The position numbers were made by a program, and so were the translations under genes. A stretch of 64,000 nucleotides of DNA from positions 11,904,986 to 11,968,985 of the forward strand of contig JAVDOI010000003.1 of the NCBI GenBank assembly GCA_032191485.1, read 5' to 3'. The DNA comes from Leptoclinus maculatus. Its lineage: Eukaryota; Chordata; Actinopteri; Perciformes; Stichaeidae. The notes under the pieces are model-generated. The model did no database searches and was not told the origin of the DNA. It worked only from the letters and a program-made list of their open reading frames with translations. Shown in pieces: positions 23,701-36,420 of this stretch. Numbering within the stretch: the first letter of the stretch is position 1; each line of letters opens with the position of its first letter.

Positions 23701-26700
23701 ACTGTATCAGTTCATCCTGCAAATTGTGTTGCATGTCATCACTAAGTAGAACATTTATATGACAACAACTTGTTTTTATTCTGAATGATTATTGGGGTGT
23801 TACTTGCCTGGTCTTTGTTTGCACTTCCTTTAAAATAATCAAAGAGCTCAAATCTCAACAAGACCAGCATGAGGAAGTGGTTGGGGTCCATTTTGGAAGC
23901 AGCTATCTGTAAACAATTTGTATGGAGAGCCATATATCACCACATTATGTGTATATATTAACAAATCTCAAAGACTTTCTTTATGTCTGATTGCCACCAA
24001 CCTGGAGCATGAGAATGTCCTTATCATACATCTCGTCCCTGCATTTTACATCCTGATAGTAGTAGACCTGATCATGTGGAAAAAACAATTAATTTACATA
24101 GCACATAACAAAACAGAGAGCATAGATTAAAAACAAGGCCTTGAACAGATAAATAATGCAGTATACCTGGCTGACCAATGAAATTCCGTTTCTCCGCCAC
24201 ATTTCAGCCGAGACCTGTGCAGCCAGCACCACACAGCGCAGAGGATGCTCTGCTAGGAAGGTGTGGTCAAAGCGCTCCTGCAACAGACCGATAATAACTC
24301 TGTAATGCCTGCAGTGGATGTTAAGACAGCACACACTGAATACTTAAAGCTTAGGAAACATATAGAAGAGTTTCCATGTCACTTACAGGATCATCCAGAC
24401 GTTCAACTGCCCCCGTTCTGCACAGGAGTACATACAAACCTACGGAGCACAACGCACAGAGTAGTAAGTTCACACAGTGACAGAAAAATACCAATAATTC
24501 ACTAAGCGCCTCAAATGTGAGCTCTCCTACCAGCCAGTAGCCTGGAGATGGGCAGATGTATGCTGACCGGCTCTTGAGACACTTTGTAGGGCCGGACATG
24601 GAGGATGTGCTTTGACATGTAGTAGTTAGTGGCCTCCTTATGGAAGGGCTGGTTATTGCACTGCATCAGGACTCTGTGGCACTCTTCAAATGCAAGCAGC
24701 AAGATCTCGTCCTGAAGGGGCAAACAAGCAATAATTGAGCACAGCTTCTGCCTATTCGAAGTGACCAGACAGTAGTTTGACGGACAAATTGCATGACAAC
24801 TCACATCAGAGGAACACCAGTCTTGAAACATGGCAAGAATGTGGCGAAGCTGGATCTGAAGGGAAAAGCCAGCCTCCCATTCTGGCTCTACCGCAATGTG
24901 TTGACCAAACTGGCGCTTCACTTCCTCCATACCCTAATATAAGAAGTGAAACAACAAATAAGGTCAGGGTGGATTAAATATCTGGTTTGTCAAGTTAGCG
25001 TAAGCTGATGTAATGGCCCTGGTATTGCACACTACCCAAGAATGAATCAGGGTTGAGAAAATGATTACCTGCATGCATTTGAGAAGCCCAAGAAAGACTT
25101 TGAATCCCTCCAAGAACTCTCTCCGCAGCTCTTCAGTCCATATTGAGGGTTTACTGATCAGAATATACCTGAGAGACACAAGTTACATCTTAGATAAAGA
25201 CCCGGAAAGTTAAGAAAGGTTAAAAGGTTAAAAAAATAGTTAATTAAAGTTGTTGCCGGTTTACTGACCTGAGGTCGTGGAAGATGATCTGGATGCGTGA
25301 GAACTTGTCGGAGTTGTAGCCAAGGAAGAAGAAGCGATTGTTGTTATCCAGATGTTCACGCAGCAATTCCATGACTGTACCGACTATCACTTTAATAACA
25401 TTGCCCTCTTCGATGAGTTGTCTGGCCTAGAAGAGGAACAGGAATGTGAGGGCATAGACAGATGCTACGGCACTGATGTACACGGCTCTAACAACAAACA
25501 GCCCTTACCAGTGTGGGTACAGTGAATATCTGAACAGACAGAGCAGTGATGGATATGCTCCTCTCATGGTCATCAACAATGAAGTCCTTTTGCAGCTGCG
25601 TATAGTACTGAAAACACAAAGATGGAGCATTAGTATTAGTTTAAGCAGGTGAAAGAATTGCAAAAAATGTAAAACATTCCCTCCTTCTTTACCTTTGTAA
25701 ACTCAATCGCAAAAAGCCTCTTGAACTCGGTCTCCATTAGCATGCTACAGAAAATCAGTTCGTGTACTATCTTGCGAGCTCCTTGAGGAAATCAGAAAAA
25801 CACCTTCATGTTAGTGACATTTGGTATCGAGTTGAAATTAAGCGCGTGCTGAAAATCAAGCTGAGATGTACGTGCCTTTGTACATCCTGCCATCGTGCAG
25901 CATGAGTCTGCTGATGAGGCAAGGCCGGTCTCCGTCTGCATTGGCCTCTAGGGCCACCTGACAGAAGGCCTGTCTGAAGCCCACTGCACAAGACACACAC
26001 ACACACACATATAGGTTCCCAGTCACATGACATGTTTTCTAAAGATGGCACACATGGAAGGTGCACAATCAATAAATAAAGCTACGTTTGTGTGGTGCAA
26101 GTATGGCGACAATGATGGCAGCACCTGAGTAACCGATGATCTTTTGGAACCAGGGGCCGAGGCGCAGAACAAAGGTTTGATGAGCCATTACTGCTGCGTG
26201 AAGGATCTCCACGCGTAGTGGCTGCAGGGAAATGTGCTCGGAGTTGGACTGCAACACAGCAGTGAAGTGTTTAGATTTAGAGCTCACTTAACAATTTCAG
26301 ATTTAAGACTAAACGTGATTCCACTGCTGTTTACCCTGATGAGATCTCTTGCTTGCTGACAGGAACGAAGGGTCCCTCTCTTTACTGCCCGCCGACCCTG
26401 TGCAACAGTCCACAAAAAAATTACAAAATGGCCATAACCTGCAATGGATATGATGACTGCAATTATGGAATTCAAATCATGACAGTATTGTAAACGAAAC
26501 GTGATGAGCAAATACAGCCATAAAATACCTCTTTGTCAATAAGTGCTGTGTGTGTCTGTGCTTCAGCCTGATCACAGTTAACAGAACGCTGCAGGGTGTA
26601 GATCACATGGTCGTACGAGTGGTGCTCATCATTGTACAGTACACAGTAGTATGCGTTGTCTTTTGTCCTGCACGGATAGATCAATACACTGTCAAAGTTA

Positions 26701-29700
26701 AAATTGTGTGCTTTGCATATGAAGTTATGCATATGCATGCGATTAGACGGGCCATACCGGGGCTGGAGCTCCGCTGACAGCTCGAGGCTCTCCTCCCACA
26801 CCAAGAAGTCTGTGACGTAGTGCAGCAGTATCCGGAACAGCCTCTCAGCTCGGCTATATATGTCCGGCTCCAACACACACTCATCCTGTACAAAATGAGA
26901 CAATCACACAGGACTCACATTTTTGAGGATGCAACTATAACTCTCAGGAAGTTACATTTAGTGACACCTAATTTCAACCTGGATTGATTTTATATTGATC
27001 AAAGTGAAAGTGTTCCAAGATTAAATTTGTTGCAATAACCTTTACTAATTCCCTATTTCCTGTGTCACCAGCACCAACTCTACAACATGACAAGAAGTAG
27101 ACTAAATGTTTTCCTGACTAAGAGCTTAACAGGCAGCTGACCCTGTGAAGTGTATACATCAAATCCCCTGAGAGCAAACATTCCACATAGCAGCTAAGTA
27201 TTTCATACAAATGTCTGACATTTAACACACAAACCAAACATACATTGTGTCGGTGTATTTACACCAGCCTCTGTGAGCCACAGGGCTGTGTGAGAACAAG
27301 CACTGGAATCTACCACAATCTAACCAAGAAGAAGTCTGAAACGGCATGATGGGTTTTCATGTTCAGTGTGGAGATGCGTTCATGGTCCTCTGATGCGTCA
27401 CTGCTTGTAAAGCACGGGTTCAGATCTGGTGTAGAAAACACAAAGCAGCAATCCAGACTGGTGCCAGTGACGCTCTGTTAATAGGAACACCTGCTGTTTA
27501 CGGAAAATGGTACAGAGCCGTCGAGCTGTACATCTGCTCAAAGCCCCTGAGCAGGATCTTATCAGAGAAAAACACTGATCAGCAAAGAAAGGCCTGACAA
27601 ACAATTGCTGAACAGTACAATCAATCACCATGTGTCCAGCTGCAGTTCAGTCGGAGAAGCTGTAAACTGAATACTGCACAGTTCGGCAGGATATAAGTAA
27701 TTGTGGAAATGCTGCTTTCAACCAGCTCTTAGTCACCCTCCCAATCTGTGAAGCTGGTTATACATGTTCTCAGGTGGTACAGGTCAACAAAGTGCTTTTC
27801 TTTCTCATTTCCGGATCCAAAACCACAGCCAAGAGAGCAGCATCCAGGACCAAGATGGGAAAATAAGCATTCTGGGGTTCACTGACACAGAATGGGACAA
27901 GTACGCCCCCCGCCCCTCCAACGTCCCTCTTTCCACTCTATTATGTAACTCACCGTTACCATGGCAGTGGCTGCCCCAGGGTCGTGTTTGGAGCAACAGG
28001 GGCCGATCTTCCAGGCTTCTATATCCCCACAATCACAGAAGCCCCCGCCAGATGACGCGTGCATCTGGGAACAAATGTACATATGGTTCATCACTATGGG
28101 AGAGTAATGTATACACACACACAACAGCAATTAAGTTGTTCAAGTTGTGGGAGTTTGAACATGAAAGGACAAAAATAAGCCCAATAATGAATGAATTAAT
28201 CGTAGATTTGAATGGATTTGTTGTGTTTTTCTCCTAAAGCTTAAAGGGCACACAGAAGAGTAATCAAGTTGACATTACAGCACACTGTGCACAGGAGGGA
28301 ATCATAGTAACCAGTGAGCCCATTTAGAAATCTCAGAACATAAATCTAATGGAGGACTGATTTTCTATTATTCACAATAATCAAAAGGAGGAAGAAGCTG
28401 ACAGCGAGCCCTCAAAATCCCCCAAAAAACATGAAGATGAAATTGACACCAACCTTGTAACGATGGCCTTTGTGCACGCTGTCCTGGAAGCAGTCCATGC
28501 ACAGGACACAAGTGGGATCTATTGCACAATCCCTGCAATACATTGTACATGATTTGTTACCCGGTGGAGCAAATGACAATAAACACATTACATGATCTGA
28601 ATTATAAAGGAAAGTGTTCTTTAAGTCTGTAGAATATGATGTGTAGGTCAGGGCATCTCTGCAGCACAAAAATATTCAATTGAAAATGGTATTTTGACAC
28701 GTTTTGCTGTAAAAAAAAAACACTATAATGCATTTTTATTACATTTTTAAAAAATCTCTGCGAAACTAAAACCTATTGAGGCCAAACTATTCCTTCAAAA
28801 TAGCCTCCATATATTGCTGTCTTTGAACTCTGTGGGTTTATACTTGGGGCCCCGAGTACTGTGGAAATACTTTTTGATATCAATGTTCGCAACAACCAAA
28901 ACAATTATTCTTTTATGTAGATATTGATATGAATCATCCAGTATTTAAAATGACTTTTAGGAGCAAATAAATATCTAGTATTTTATCATAACTACTATTA
29001 TTATTAAGACCAGAGGATCTATTCAGACCTGCATGAGTAGACCGTCTCGCCCTCTTTGAAGACGCGTCCACAGAGCTGGGAGGAGGTGCTGCCCTGCTTG
29101 AGCTTCTCCAGACCCTCCTGGGGATCCTCTCCAAACAGGAAGCACTCCAGAGGGTGGAAGAGTCGGCTCTGCATGAGCTCATCTTCCTCCTGGGGGCTGG
29201 ACTCCTTCTTCAGGCAGAAGATCTGAGGCACCTGCTCCTTCAGGTAGCGGAACAGCTCCGCCCTGCTGTCTGCAGCCTCCAGCCATTCCTGCAAGGTAAC
29301 CGAGGAGGGCATGACTGTTTTGCTGTGACTCACATCAGTCTCCACCCAGTGATTCACAACCACATGTATAAATCACAGTGATACAGAGATACATATTGAC
29401 TTCAGCAAAGAATCATCTTTAATAATCAATTAAAACTTCAAATCTTTGTTTACAGGCAATTAGAAAGATGAAAAGTTTTGCAATAAAAGGCAGAAATATG
29501 TTATTTGAATGACTGCTGATGCTCCCACTAAGCAGAGCTTTCAATTAGTTTTGTCTTTAGAAATCTGTAGTGAAGAAACGTGCACCACAAAGTGGAAAAG
29601 ATTAGGTTAGAAAGAAAATTACCAACTGATTTCTTAACAACTTCTCAATAACTTAAGCCATCATTCAGGGATTAGTCACCCTACTTCCTCCTGATGTCTG

Positions 29701-30882
29701 TCAAATTACTGAAGCTCAGGTCCACACTTACTGCACCGGCTGGCAGCTGGATGAAAAGCACCATGTACACAGGGTGGTGTTTACTGTTGGAATTGTCATA
29801 CCTATGTAGCAAGAATAACTAATATTGGTACCATATATAGATGTACTATATTATACAGCATATGGTAGAGCACAAGTCAAAAAGAGTGGAACTTTGGATG
29901 CCATTAATAAAATATTGAATCAATGTCTGGAAGGTGATCTTTGATAATTCATTGTTTTTAGGCCTAAATTAGGAAGTTTGAATGGCACATGGAGGGACTT
30001 CTTTACCTATAAAAGGGTAGAACCAGCAGAATTAGACAATACGTTCTTCTTTGAACCCCCTGAGGAAAGGGTAAGCTGAAACATGTAGTAGTTTAACATG
30101 ATATAAATAGTTTTACAGTACTCAAAGCCTGAATTGTACACCCTAAAGTTGAAACGGGTGGGTGAAACACTATATTATTATATTTTAACAGCATTAATAC
30201 TGGCAGATAATAGCTGTAGTCGCATATGCACATTATACCTGGAGTTACACTAGATATCAAAACATCTTCAGGTTTTATAATGTTGGTTCTAAGAGACAAT
30301 ACAAGTGTCATACTGTAAAATATCTAACGTTAACGTAATAATAACATATTTCACTGTCACGCTGCAACAACGTATTGGACAATAGCTTATGATTGACAAA
30401 ACGTTGCAGGAGTTTGAGGTGGGAAAGCAGCCAACAATGGTGTTCAAAATGTTGAAACTCATGAAAAACTCATGCTGAAGCGCTATGGACAAAGCGACAA
30501 TCAAAATACCACAGGTTTGGAGATTAAGACACTACGAACAAACACCTCCATGGCATACTTCCCCGACTGTGTTGAGAACGCTAACAAGTACTGACAACTA
30601 AACCAGCTAAACACACTCACTGTTGATGGCCACTAAATACTGCAGCCTCGCAGGGACATTTTAAACGTTTAGGTAGCTAGCACAGGAGCTAACCGCGGAT
30701 GCTAGCCTGGGAAGTAGATGCCCTTTAACGGCCCAGTCAGACTATTTGTTCATATAAACTAATACATTGTACTGCTGCGTTATGGCCCCAAGTCTCAATA
30801 ACCACTGAGAGACATGTTAGCTGTGTGAAAATCATACCTTGCTGAGCTCCAGTCCGTCTGGGGATTTCTCACCCTCCGCCAT
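15546..30882 (-). CDS. ubr1: UBR1, N-recognin RING E3 ubiquitin ligase, more than 40 exons
   Basis: UBR1 recognises destabilising N-terminal residues and ubiquitinates the proteins carrying them (N-degron pathway, cytosol). The start is the ATG at 30882 (MAEGEKSPDG...). Exon 2 (about 29030-29305) carries 'HPLECFLFGEDPQEGLEKLK' and 'LCGRVFKEGETVYSC'. The UBR box follows: 'DCAIDPTCVLCMDCFQDSVH' (28450-28530) and 'GGGFCDCGDIEAWK' (28005-28060). Then come the ClpS-like N-domain ('EILHAAVMAHQTF', about 26160-26240), the basic helix 'KEKAERKRKAEAAKLHRQK' (21430-21510), and the RING-H2: 'LTCILCQEEQEV' (about 21130) with 'GSCGHVMHATCWQKYFE' and 'ENGEYLCPLCKSLCNT' (20500-20880). The C-terminal cap has 'STDDDRKHPTLCLFCGAMLC' (16500-16580) and ends at 15546 after 'FEWQML'. 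UBR1-specific words (KEKAERKRKAEAAKLHRQK, VDLQPSAVSSAYNHL) favour UBR1 over UBR2. All exons seem intact. It is head to head with atxn3. Confidence 0.95.
20652..20746. repeat. (CA)n microsatellite in a ubr1 intron
   Basis: About 45 CA units lie in the intron that splits the two halves of the ubr1 RING-H2 domain. Confidence 0.95.
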
Positions 30883-31137
30883 ATTCCATTTGCCGTAAAG
30901 GAGGAGGTGTCACTAGGAAACTGTTCCACTTGTAATCGAAGCCTTTTGCGACGTTATTTGACCGTTAGAATACCCCGAAATATGTAGGTGTAGTTAGGCA
31001 CTCATGAGCCCTCTCCTATTTCAATTCATAGGTCAAATAGGAGACTTATTATTTTTTAAATGAACGTTTTTGTCTTCTATTAATAATATGCCTCCGGTCA
31101 AAACAAACATTTTGTAAACAAAAATATCTGCCACACT

Positions 31138-31150
31138 CGCCCTCTGGTGG
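31138..31150 (-). promoter_or_regulatory. CTCF-like core, minus orientation
   Basis: Reads CCACCAGAGGGCG on the minus strand, nearly identical to the vertebrate CTCF core CCACCAGGGGGCG. Occupancy is not shown. Confidence 0.55.
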
Positions 31151-31381
31151 TAGTCTTTAATTGATACATAATTTCGGGTCAATCTATATATATTTTTAGT
31201 CAAATGAATTATGTCACGGACACATGTTTAAATGAATAAAGATACTTAGTGGATCAATGTATCTATGAAGCGACACAGTGATGTTAGTTGACAGTTGCTC
31301 TGCAGTGATTTCAATGACGTCGCTGATACAAATGTATAAATCGGTTGGTGTTATGATGACGGTGGTCGCGTGGGCTCCAGG

Positions 31382-31398
31382 CCACTAGATGGCGCTGC
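31382..31398 (+). promoter_or_regulatory. CTCF-like core, plus orientation
   Basis: Reads CCACTAGATGGCGCTGC on the plus strand, a strong CTCF core match, 97 bases upstream of the atxn3 start codon. Confidence 0.55.
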
Positions 31399-31478
31399 TC
31401 GAGACTGTCCTTTCTTTCCGTGGTGATGAATGGCGCGGGGCCAGAGGTCAGAGTTCACTGTTTGACAGAAAGCTGAAT

Positions 31479-34146
31479 ATGGAGTCCATATTTCATGAGA
31501 AAGTAAGTTTAAACGTTGAAATTAAAACATGAAGCCCCAAGTAATTCGTCGTGTTTTTTTCGGAAAGCCTTGGATCTTCTAGCGGCGATGTGTTTACCGG
31601 CGCTATCTGGCCGGTGTTGAGAGATGTGTGGTGTTGTTTGTCAGTATTGTTGTCCAGACAGCTAAGATGCTAACTGCACCTGCTAGTTAGAGATCATGAA
31701 AAGTTTCAGCTTGTAGTAACGACGCAGAAAGCTTTCCAACAGCCGCAACCATGTTATTTTTGTCACGTGAGAAAACGAACTAGCTATCTGGTCTTTATAA
31801 ACGAGTAACGTTATTAACTGTGTTGTTTGCGTAAGCTAGCTGTATGTAGCTCTACCGGTGTATAACTGTTGGGGACATACCAACTCCATTTTAGTACTTA
31901 CGTTAGCTATTTCCGTGTCCAAAAGGCTGACTAAGTTGTTAAGAAAACTATGTAATCGTGCTGTCATGTTAGAATTGTAATATGCGCTGGTGTCTTATCA
32001 ATGTCTAAACCTTTATTTTTTTAGCAAGAGGGCTCTCTTTGCGCCCAACACTGTCTCAACAACCTCCTGCAGGGTGAGTACTTCACTCCTGTGGATCTGT
32101 CCTCCATTGCGCATCAGCTCGATGAAGAGGAAAGAATGAGGATGGCTGAAGGAGGTATGGCCAGTGAGGAGTATAGGACCTTCTTACAGGTGAGGAGATA
32201 TAGAAGTGAATGCTAGTGCAGCAGCCTATTTATTGTCTGTGTATTCAAACAGCTTCTAACTGTATGTTCTGTGAATGTGATTCCAGCAACCATCTGGCAA
32301 CATGGATGACAGCGGGTTCTTTTCAATACAAGTGAGAGATTCACTTTTTATTGTTGTTAATAACAGATCAATAACCATTATAAGTTAGTGATATAAATTA
32401 CCCTTTTCTGTCATCTAATTCCTCTAGGTAATTAGCAATGCACTGAGAGTGTGGGGTTTGGAGTTGATCCTCTTCAACAGCCGGGAGTACCAGAGCCTGA
32501 TGATTAATCCAATGTAAAAGACTTTATTGTGTAATATCTTGATCTGTAATCCCATTACTACTCTACAGTTTAAGTTGAAGGTGACAGCTATTCCTACTTT
32601 CCTGTTTCAGAAATGAGAAAGCCTTTATTTGCAACTACAAGGAGCACTGGTTTACTATACGGAAACTTGGACAACAGGTATGAGGCGCTTGTAAACAAAC
32701 AATAAACAATGTTAACACAACTTTAAATGACTAAAAATACTTTTATTGTCATTGCAGTGGTTTAATCTGAATTCCCTGTTGACTGGACCAGAGTTGATAT
32801 CAGACACCTATCTAGCACTTTTCCTTGCACAGTTACAACAAGAAGGTATCGTAAGATTGACTTTTGTTCTACAAAGTTTAGTTGTTGCAAAGCAGAAACC
32901 AGTCTAAAAGTGGACTTTGTGCAGGTTATTCCATATTTGTGATCCGAGGAAACCTCCCAGAGTGTGAAGCAGAGCAGATTCTTGGGATCATGAGGGTGCA
33001 GCAGCAGCAGCGACCAAGGCTTATTGGAGAGGATGAAGCCCAGACAAGTGCAGGGTATGTACTGTATGTGCAGAGAGCACAATATGGAGAAGTAGCTTAG
33101 TTAATGTTTCAAGTTGCTCAGAATAGGCTTTTTCTGCTTACTTGTGGCAACTGATTACGTCTTGTACTGTGAGCAGGAGGTCAGCAGCTCTGAGCCAGTC
33201 AGAGGTGGTCTTTGGTGTGGAGGATGAGGTTGTTGATGAAGATGAAGAGCTGAAGAAAGCTCTGGCACTCAGCAGACAGGACATAGATGTGGAAGATGAA
33301 GAAGCTGATCTTCGTAGGGCCATACAGCTTAGCATGCAAGGTAAATGATGAGTTATCCAAAGGTTTGAAAATATTTAATTGTTTATTTGTCTAGATGAAT
33401 TACAAATCAACAAAACAGTTGATTTGATAAACTCAAGATTCTGTATATATATATATATATATTGCACTGTTAATGAGGCCTTTTCCATTTATCATATCAA
33501 TGATTTCAGTCTTATTTTAGCACATTTTGCCCCTGGGTCACATTATTATTATTATTATTATTATTATAGGTGCAGTGATGAGCAACAAGTCCTCGGAGTC
33601 TGAAATGGGAAATGTGAAATCAGGGAGCCAGGCAGCAGGCAGCGCTGCAGGAGGACAACGAGCCGGCCAGAATGAGGCTCTCACAGCCGAGGAACTGCGG
33701 AAGAGGAGACAAGCCTATTTTGATCGGTAGATTTAACCAACTTCTATCAACACCTGTTTATGTAAACATTATTTAGGTGGTATTTTTTTAGGCGATAATA
33801 TTTCTTGTTGTAATTCATTTATATTGGAAGTATTCATGATATATTGTGTCAACCCCCCTTTTGAGTGAACGGAAAATGAATGAATGCATGGATTCTGATG
33901 CAAACCCTCACTGTTGACTCCTCAGGCAGCAGCAACAAGCTCAGCCGAACATTCCTCAACAACCAGACACGAAATCATCAGGTGGCTCAGGTAAGTAGTT
34001 TTGATATGTTTTTGTAAACGTGTGTATATATAATATACATACAGTGCAGATTATTATAATGAATTTGCTCAAAAAGCCTCTCCCCTCTTTAAGGATCAGT
34101 AAACACTGGCTCTGAAGAGGACCAACAACAAAAGCCCAGCCAGTGA
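31479..34146 (+). CDS. atxn3: Ataxin-3, Josephin-domain deubiquitinase
   Basis: ATXN3 trims ubiquitin chains and works with p97/VCP in protein quality control. Exon 1 (31479-31502) encodes MESIFHEK. The Josephin domain runs through the next exons, with the catalytic Cys14 in 'EGSLCAQHCLNNLLQGE', His in 'NYKEHWFTIRKLG' and Asn in 'WFNLNSLLTGPELISDTY'. Two ubiquitin-interacting motifs follow in exon 33178-33340: 'EELKKALALSRQDID' and 'EEADLRRAIQLSMQG'. After 'LTAEELRKRRQAYFDR' the glutamine tract is only four residues (about 33926-33937), followed by a Gln/Pro-rich tail ending SEEDQQQKPSQ at 34146. There is no third UIM, so the gene ends differently from the common human 3-UIM isoform. Josephin residues look intact. 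Transcribed divergently from ubr1. Confidence 0.97.
33541..33568. repeat. (ATT)n microsatellite in an atxn3 intron
   Basis: About nine ATT units lie just before the acceptor of the exon that starts near 33570. Confidence 0.9.
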
Positions 34147-36398
34147 AGGTGTGCAAGGTTTGCCTTTGTTGTTTACCACCTGCCAGGATTGGCGACCCAA
34201 TACGGGGGTAGCTTTGCTCCTTCCTCTAACCTTTTTGCACACGTGAACATAAGGAGAGTCAGAAGGCTGACCCGTTTCCCCTGATTAGTTCGCTGACAGG
34301 CTATAGAGAAGAGAGCAACGACAAAGAAAAGGCATCAGTGAGTCCAATCGAACTCAGTGAGACACTGACGCTGGGAAAAGGGTGACGACAGAACTCATGA
34401 TGCAGTTAATCCAAGTTTGCAATTGCCTTTGTACCATGTCGCCTTCTATTTCTATTGTAAACTGTTTTTTATTCTCTTTTTTTCTCTGCAAGAGATGGAA
34501 AGGAGTCTTCAGCATACAGGGTGTGTTTACTTGTTTGGGGTGATTACACTGAGATGATTGTTCTGTGACAGCCGTGAGAGACCAATGTTAGGACCACAGA
34601 TAACAGTTTGATGGATAATGACAGAGCCCCCTACCTTTCTGTTGGACTTGTGTTTGTTGGACATTAGATGTCAATCCAATGCACGCCCCACCAGAACACC
34701 AGTGTAGTTTTGGAATAATTTCTTGTATTGAAATATCTTTTAGCCAGCAGCACTAAAACGTGTGGGTCATTAAATCCTGACTTCATCAATCATTTTACTT
34801 GTGGACGTCTAAGAGTGAACTTCCCACGGTATTTAGACAACAACATATTGTTGATGTTGTGGTTTTGTCATCACCTTTAAGTGTATAAGTAGGCATAATG
34901 AAATGTAACACACAAACACTTATTAACACACAATATTAAGGGTGTTCTGTCCACTTTTGTTGGATGCTGAACAACATAATTCTATAGAACTATTGGTTGA
35001 ATCTCAGATGCTTTTGACTGATGCATATTTTTCATGTCTTGTCCAGAATAAGTTAACACGTAATGGGGAACAAAGAAGCAATCTGTAAACGGCATGACAC
35101 TGCAGCTGATGAATAAATACATCGTTCCTTTTTCCAGCACAGTAAAATCACTTGAAACCAAAAAAAAGTCTGACATGTCCAACAGACTTCATCTGTTGTT
35201 TCTCTCATCAGTATTTATAAAGAAAAGATTGTTAAAATGATCATTCTCTCTTTTATGTACCTCCACAAACAGTCAATAGTTTTACCCTGAAATACTTCTT
35301 TTTAATTGCACTGATTTGACTGATCCCGTATTCCAAAAACACTTTGAGCAACGTTCTACACACATTAGTTGAGCAGATACATAGATTTGTACTGAGGTTG
35401 CCTTGGCTTAAAGCCATCAGCTGATTGATGATGTTCCAAAATGACAGTCAAATAGTGAGAATGAATGGCAACTGTTATTTAACCTCATTATTTGTGTTAT
35501 TTAAAATCCAAAGATGGAACAGAACATCACTTTGAAGAGTTTTTCTTTTGGTTTTTTTTTTTATTTCATAAAAAACTGTTGAGTTTGTTTACAGTTATCA
35601 CGTTTTCTGGAACCAATGACGTGTTCAGCATGGATATATCTTGAAGTGTTGGATGTCATGCAAAGTGTTGCTTCTTGTGCTGGATGACTTCCAAGAAACT
35701 GTCATATTGTTTTCCTTTCCTTTGGATCTGTTAGGCTTTGTCTATTTAAAATGGACTTGCGAGAGGGTATAACATGTTGGTGGTTGGGTTTTTTTTTTAA
35801 TCTTCACATTATTTTCGCTCACTTAGTTCTCACAATAAGTACTCATGATTTTTCTTATATTCCATGTTACCATAGCACGTTCTTTCATTTAATGTATTAG
35901 TTCTTGGATTAAAGTGACATTCACTCCTCCTGAAGTTTCTCATGTCTCAGTTTTTGTGCGTCAATGTTAAATATGCAATTATTGACAGTTCTTGTGGCAT
36001 CGCCTCTGGAAAATAGACCCTGAATGTTCCAAAAACAACTCTGACTTCATTTGGAACAACACAACAGGCGGCGTGTCGTGGTTAATATGTAACGCTCAAA
36101 GCACACTTGCACTTTGTTTCCCCAAATAATAGATGTAGCTTTCAGAAGTAGACTCCCACTAGCTGAATGGTACGTATGATAGTTAGTCAATCGTGGAAAA
36201 TTATATTTAGTCAGAACAATCTATTGCAGTTCAAAACTGAATTAATTTAAGTGCTTTTGGTGGTAATAGAAAGGAAACAAAAGTTATTTATGGGATCAAA
36301 TCTGTTTTCTAATTTTTAGCAGATTGGATATTTATCGTGTCACTGTTCAATTGTGCTTTTTTGAAATGATCTTTTGACATCTACATGTCTGTTTCAGG
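34147..36398 (+). other. atxn3 3' UTR and intergenic DNA before serpina10
   Basis: No coding exon is recognised. A canonical AATAAA at 35112-35117 could end the atxn3 transcript, giving a 3' UTR of about 1 kb. An acceptor (TTTCAG) at 36398 begins the first coding exon of serpina10, so a non-coding serpina10 exon should lie upstream, but I could not place it. Confidence 0.45.
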
Positions 36399-36420
36399 TT
36401 GTGCAACCAAACCTCAAAAT

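Larger units (their letters stand above)
30883..31478. promoter_or_regulatory. ubr1/atxn3 bidirectional promoter with two CTCF-like cores
   Basis: The start codons of ubr1 (-) and atxn3 (+) are 596 bases apart, so 5' UTRs and both promoters share this stretch. It contains 'cgccctctggtgg' at 31138-31150 (minus-strand CCACCAGAGGGCG) and 'ccactagatggcgctgc' at 31382-31398 (plus strand). Both match the CTCF core in divergent orientation. No TATA box is evident next to either start. Confidence 0.7.

Noticed and set aside
29731..29815. Possible extra ubr1 exon in intron 1 (good minus-strand donor)
   Set aside because: Exon 1 joins the 29305 exon directly in phase 0 and matches the family N-terminus, so no extra exon is needed.
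15546..30882. Calling the large ligase ubr2 on account of the adjacent peripherin gene
   Set aside because: Exon sequence agrees with UBR1 where the paralogs differ, for example KEKAERKRKAEAAKLHRQK and VDLQPSAVSSAYNHL.
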